Below, in pieces: positions 14,065-19,203 of a stretch of DNA of 19,203 bases (positions are counted from its first letter, which is position 1; each line of letters opens with the position of its first letter). Origin of the DNA: Cytophagales bacterium (lineage in GTDB: Bacteria; Bacteroidota; Bacteroidia; Cytophagales; ES-bin-26); NCBI GenBank assembly GCA_014379925.1, contig JACMKY010000449.1:1-19203 (forward strand). The letters run 5' to 3'. The translations under genes were made by a program, and so were the position numbers. The notes below the pieces were generated by a model. It did not search any database and was not told the origin of the DNA. It saw nothing but the letters and a program-made list of their open reading frames with translations.

Positions 14065-15642
14065 ATGAAAATCAAATTTACGCTCCTTGCGTTGCTCCTG
14101 GCCAAGGCGGCGGCCGGACAGCAATGGTCAAAATCTTTTTCTGCCGGACAGTACGCGGCTGGGCAGTACCTGGGGGGAACCGAAATCATGCACCTGGTGG
14201 CGCACAAAGGCAAGCTTTACGCGGGCAACAGCTACTGGCTGGAAACCAACAAATCCCTGCCGGTAAGCGGCTGCCAGATACTGAGCCTGGCTTCACCCAC
14301 GGCCCAGTGGAAAGAGGAGATCGAGTTTCCGGGCAGCCTGCGCCTGAATTCCCTGAAACAATTCGTCTTCACCCGCGACCACCAGGGCAACGCCCTTGCC
14401 CGACCCGACACGGTGCTGCTTGCCAATCCGGGTAACGAAGACGGCCGATTGATTGTGTACCTGCGGGACGACACTAAAAATACCTGGCTAAAGGACAGCA
14501 TTACGACTTACACCTATCCAGGAGCCGACGTCAGCGTCCGGTCGTCGGGTTTGCACTACGATGCCAAAGCGAACAGACAATACATTTTCCTTGGAATGAA
14601 AACCACCGGCGTACTTCGGGGGGTGTACAAACCCGGTCTGGAAACTAAAATAGAGTGGACAACCACCCCCGAGTTGTCGGTCGGTCAGGATTTCAGGGTG
14701 ATGGGTTTTACCGAACTGAACGGCGTGCTCTACTGCGGAACCAGCGAAAACGGCGTTGCCCGCATTTACCGAAGAAACGATTCCGCCACCAGCCCGGACT
14801 GGACCCTGGTTTGGATGGACGACCAAGGCAGCAAAAACGGTGACATCCGCGGGCTTTCGGCGGTGAAGAATCCGAACGGAGCCGGTCAGGTGCTTTGGTT
14901 TTCCTGGAACGGAAGCGCCAGAACCTGGCAACCCGGCAGTACGGTGGCCCCGGTAGAATTTACGTACGCACCCGATCTGACCCAACGCCTGGGAACCAAT
15001 ACGAGTGGCGTGCTGGCTGCCTACAACGATAATATTCTGCATTGGTACGATCCGGTGCGGCGAGACAGCGTTCACCTGATCGGCTTTGAAGTCCGCTACA
15101 ACAATCCCGGCAGCCGGCCCAACGTCGACCGGTGGAGCCTCGACGGGATGTATTACGCGCGGGAATCGTCGGGAGGCACGGTCAACTATGAACTGAAGTA
15201 CATCCTGAAAAATGCCACCCCCCTAACGGACACGCTGCTGGCAGTCCGAACAATTTGCGCGTCGCCCTTTCCGGCGGAAGCCGGAAACGTGTTGTACGCC
15301 GGTGGGTACGATGGCAATGGTTTTCCGGCGAGCCAAACCGCCTGGGTGTACCGGGGCGACTACCGGGACGAGGCCAGTCAAATCCCGACTGCCACGAAAG
15401 GCAATTCGGCGGACGAACCGGAGGCAAGGGTTTATCCCAATCCTGCCAGCGCGTACATCCACATCCGTTTGAAAAACAAGGGCTTCAAAAAAGCCTATCT
15501 GTCAGATGCATCCGGGCGTGTTGTGCAGCAGGCTTCCGCTGAATTCATGGATGTACGCGCCGTTGCGGACGGTTTATATTTGCTGACCATCGTTACCGGC
15601 GGCGGGCAGTTTACCAGGAAAGTGGTGATCCGCCGAAACTGA
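14065..15642 (+). CDS. Secreted protein with T9SS type A C-terminal sorting domain
   Basis: Protein of 525 residues beginning at ATG 14065, chosen because it gives a good signal peptide (MKIKFTLLALLLAKAAAG before QQW); a TTG at 13924 would add 47 unlikely residues. The C-terminus, from about residue 455 (EARVYPNPASAYIHIRL, then SDASGRVVQ, VADGLYLLTI and FTRKVVIRRN), is a classic type IX secretion sorting domain, so the protein is exported across the outer membrane and anchored or released. The central 400 residues are rich in Trp, Gly, Asn and Asp, with repeated LYAGNSYW, LYCGTSENG and LYAGGYDGNG strands at wide intervals, suggesting a beta-propeller. I recognise no catalytic motif. It stands alone between the beta-lactamase-like gene and convergent purL. 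Confidence 0.85.
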   Translation: MKIKFTLLALLLAKAAAGQQWSKSFSAGQYAAGQYLGGTEIMHLVAHKGKLYAGNSYWLETNKSLPVSGCQILSLASPTAQWKEEIEFPGSLRLNSLKQFVFTRDHQGNALARPDTVLLANPGNEDGRLIVYLRDDTKNTWLKDSITTYTYPGADVSVRSSGLHYDAKANRQYIFLGMKTTGVLRGVYKPGLETKIEWTTTPELSVGQDFRVMGFTELNGVLYCGTSENGVARIYRRNDSATSPDWTLVWMDDQGSKNGDIRGLSAVKNPNGAGQVLWFSWNGSARTWQPGSTVAPVEFTYAPDLTQRLGTNTSGVLAAYNDNILHWYDPVRRDSVHLIGFEVRYNNPGSRPNVDRWSLDGMYYARESSGGTVNYELKYILKNATPLTDTLLAVRTICASPFPAEAGNVLYAGGYDGNGFPASQTAWVYRGDYRDEASQIPTATKGNSADEPEARVYPNPASAYIHIRLKNKGFKKAYLSDASGRVVQQASAEFMDVRAVADGLYLLTIVTGGGQFTRKVVIRRN

Positions 15643-15746
15643 ACCGCAAGCCTTCGGGGGATGAAACCAACGGATCCGACAATTGCGAAGCGTTTTGCGT
15701 GGAATGCCCGACCCCACCACGGTTTTAAAACCCAGAAGGTGTGACA

Positions 15747-15762
15747 CCGGTTTGTGAACCGG
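15747..15762 (+). terminator. Hairpin between the T9SS gene and purL
   Basis: CCGGTT (15747-15752), loop TGTG, AACCGG (15757-15762), followed by CGCGTTTC. A 12-bp palindrome GGTTTTAAAACC (15721-15732) lies just before it. The position in a convergent gap of 229 bp suggests transcription termination, but the T-run is short. Confidence 0.4.
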
Positions 15763-15871
15763 CGCGTTTCTTCCGAGCGCTCCAATGCCCGGGGTGGGTA
15801 TTTTCACCGGCCCCCCACTTTTGACAAACGGCGCTTCAAACCTACCCGGGCAAAACTTCCGCACCGGCGCA

Positions 15872-18124
<2,253 letters not shown>

Positions 18125-18151
18125 GGTGGGGCGATCGGTTTGGGAAAGCGG

Positions 18152-18183
18152 CAAAGGTAGGGCTTGGTGGATAGAATCGGAAA
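18152..18183 (-). promoter_or_regulatory. Bacteroidota promoter of purL
   Basis: On the - strand TACCTTTG (18159-18152) is a perfect TAnnTTTG -7 box. TTTC, one base from the TTTG -33 element, lies 20 nt upstream at 18183-18180. The start site would fall near 18147, about 23 nt before GTG 18124, which decides the purL start. Confidence 0.65.
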
Positions 18184-18246
18184 TGGCGGACGCGCGAACA
18201 GAAAACGGGTGGAATGAATCCGGAATCCACTTTTTTCGACCCCAAA

Positions 18247-18278
18247 TTTGGCAATGCCCACCGGGGTAGTTATTTTTG
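18247..18278 (+). promoter_or_regulatory. Bacteroidota promoter of tRNA-Ser
   Basis: TTTG at 18247-18250, a 20-nt spacer, and TATTTTTG at 18271-18278: both boxes match the Bacteroidota consensus TTTG-N19/21-TAnnTTTG exactly. Transcription would start about 12 nt before the tRNA. Confidence 0.75.
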
Positions 18279-18297
18279 CCGTTCATTGGTGCGACTC

Positions 18298-18382
18298 AGA
18301 GGGATGGCAGAGTGGTCGATTGCGGCGGTCTTGAAAACCGTTGGCTGTAAAAGGTCCGGGGGTTCGAATCCCTCTCCCTCTG
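18298..18382 (+). tRNA. tRNA-Ser (anticodon UGA)
   Basis: Class II tRNA of 85 nt without an encoded CCA. The acceptor stem AGAGGGA (18298-18304) pairs fully with TCCCTCT (18375-18381), with discriminator G18382. The anticodon loop CTTGAAA carries TGA, which reads UCA/UCG-type serine codons. The long variable arm, GGCTGTAAAAGGTCC-like, is the serine hallmark. The T-arm GGGGG-TTCGAAT-CCCTC (18358-18374) is intact with one G-U pair. The gene lies 240 nt before an integrase that starts in the same direction, so its 3' half is the likely integration target and was restored after insertion. Confidence 0.95.
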
Positions 18383-18384
18383 CA
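18358..18384 (+). other. Candidate left attachment site (attL) in the tRNA-Ser 3' end
   Basis: The T-arm and 3' acceptor strand of tRNA-Ser are the usual crossover region for tRNA-targeting tyrosine recombinases, and an integrase gene follows within 250 nt. The other attachment copy would be outside the window, so the exact core cannot be defined here. Confidence 0.35.
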
Positions 18385-18404
18385 ACATAACCCCCTTTAC
18401 GTTC

Positions 18405-18440
18405 AAAACCCCTCAAATCTTAGGATTTGAGGGGTTTTTT
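18405..18440 (+). terminator. Strong intrinsic terminator after tRNA-Ser
   Basis: CCCCTCAAATC (18409-18419) pairs perfectly with GATTTGAGGGG (18424-18434) around loop TTAG, followed by TTTTTT (18435-18440). The preceding AAAA (18405-18408) pairs with the T-run, so it can work in both directions. It insulates the tRNA from the integrase gene. Confidence 0.9.
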
Positions 18441-18491
18441 GTTTATGTTCACACCATAGAATTCAACAAAACTCAAAACTTACTACAACAA

Positions 18492-18552
18492 ATCGGTTAA
18501 CATTTTCTCAATGATCGGTTAACATCTTCACAACAGTCTGTCTGTTAACCGG
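18492..18552. repeat. CGGTTAAC repeats before the integrase gene, candidate arm-type or operator sites
   Basis: ATCGGTTAACAT occurs twice in direct orientation (18492-18503 and 18514-18525, 22 bp apart, about two helical turns). A third, inverted copy, GTTAACCG, lies at 18544-18551. A 12-bp palindrome ACAAATATTTGT follows at 18567-18578. These sit between the tRNA 3' end and the integrase start, where arm-binding sites of tyrosine recombinases or operators of their genes are expected. Confidence 0.5.
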
Positions 18553-18622
18553 CCTGCGAATTATCGACAAATATTTGTTTAAACACCATTGATTTCGATT
18601 GATCACCTAATCCTTACTGACT

Positions 18623-19203
18623 ATGGATCATACCTTTACCGTACTGTTTTGGATCAACCGAGCCAGAACTAACAAGAAGGGAGAGGTTCCCATTTACGCC
18701 CGCATCACCGTAGATGGTAAAAGGGCCGAGATTGCCACCGGATGCAGCGTCGAAGGGGAAAGGTGGAACGCTGCTATGGGAAGCGTCAAAGGCAACAAAG
18801 AAGATGCCCGGAGCATCAATGCGTTTCTGGAAACGATCATGCTCAAACTCAACGGCATCCATCGCAAGCTGATTGAGCAAAATGAGCTCATCAGTGCGGA
18901 GGCGATCAAAAGCATTTACTTCGGAAAGACCGTGAAAAGGCATACGTTGATGGAGGTCTTCGACCACCACAACCGCCAGATGGCATCCCAAGTGGGCAAA
19001 GACTACGCCTTGGGAACCCTTAAACGATTTGAGACCGTCCACAAACTGGTCAGGGAGTTTATCCGGCACCGACACGGTAAGAGCGACCTCCACCTGTCCG
19101 AATTGAACCACGAGTTCGTCACCGACCTGGAATTCCACTTCAAGACCGTTCGCCAGTGCGCCCATAACACCACCATGAAGTACATCACCAATCTGCGCAA
19201 GAT
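18623..19203 (+). CDS. Tyrosine-type site-specific recombinase (integrase), N-terminal part, cut by window end
   Basis: The frame starts at ATG 18623 and is open to the window edge (193 codons). The N-terminus, TFTVLFWINRARTNKKGEVP, then IYARITVDGKRAEIATGCSV and a W-N pair (residues about 5-50), is the arm DNA-binding domain of Bacteroidota integrases. Residues about 108-193, with TLMEVFDHHN, VGKDYALGTLKRFETV, LSELNHEFVTDLEFHF and the NTTMKYITNLRK stretch, form the SAM-like core-binding domain. The catalytic domain (R-H-R-H-Y) lies beyond the window. It faces away from tRNA-Ser, with palindromes and repeats in between, as at the left end of an integrative element or genomic island. Its own promoter is uncertain; AATATTTG at 18570-18577 is one base off the -7 consensus. 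Confidence 0.9.
   Translation, partial: MDHTFTVLFWINRARTNKKGEVPIYARITVDGKRAEIATGCSVEGERWNAAMGSVKGNKEDARSINAFLETIMLKLNGIHRKLIEQNELISAEAIKSIYFGKTVKRHTLMEVFDHHNRQMASQVGKDYALGTLKRFETVHKLVREFIRHRHGKSDLHLSELNHEFVTDLEFHFKTVRQCAHNTTMKYITNLRK

Noticed and set aside
15721..15732. 12-bp palindrome GGTTTTAAAACC
   Set aside because: Single occurrence in a convergent gap next to a hairpin; no evidence for a specific binding protein.

Overview
This looks like chromosomal DNA of a pigmented, aerobic Bacteroidota, most likely Cytophagales of the Spirosoma type. The supporting signs are a type IX secretion C-terminal domain, TAnnTTTG promoter boxes, a DUF1800/DUF1501 pair, a Bacteroidota-style tyrosine recombinase, beta-carotene/retinal genes and a proton-pump rhodopsin. 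The genus is inference.

Layout. (1) 1-3993 is a phototrophy block: lycopene beta-cyclase and the retinal-forming Brp/Blh dioxygenase overlap on the + strand, trmD follows, and a convergent rhodopsin gene lies on the - strand. The rhodopsin has the D-T-E proton-pump triad, Met at the tuning site, the Schiff-base Lys, and a Gly where carotenoid-antenna rhodopsins have their fenestration. (2) 4417-7418, - strand: a tiny secreted VYVAPRP-repeat protein, DUF1800 and Tat-exported DUF1501. (3) 7419-14064, + strand: an alpha/beta-hydrolase lipoprotein; an ECF sigma factor, a putative anti-sigma protein and a Spy/CpxP-like membrane protein; then a second Spy-like protein, a lipoprotein combining a cytochrome-c-like motif with a PHM/DBM-type copper monooxygenase, and a serine beta-lactamase-like lipoprotein. 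Three copies of one promoter-like motif lie ahead of the hydrolase, the sigma operon and the second Spy operon. (4) 14065-15642: a secreted T9SS-sorted protein. (5) 15872-18124, - strand: purL. (6) 18247-19203: tRNA-Ser(UGA) with its promoter, a strong terminator, and the 5' part of an integrase gene, probably the left edge of an integrated element.

How the genes work together. CrtY and Blh supply beta-carotene and then retinal for the rhodopsin, which may also use a carotenoid antenna. The ECF block looks like an autoregulated envelope-response regulon. Two of its three predicted promoters are followed, at exactly the same distance, by an RNA hairpin, and one hairpin contains the TTG start codon of the sigma factor. 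The most distinctive enzyme is the cytochrome-copper monooxygenase lipoprotein, which keeps all six copper ligands known from PHM/DBM. These functional links are inference from sequence and context only.
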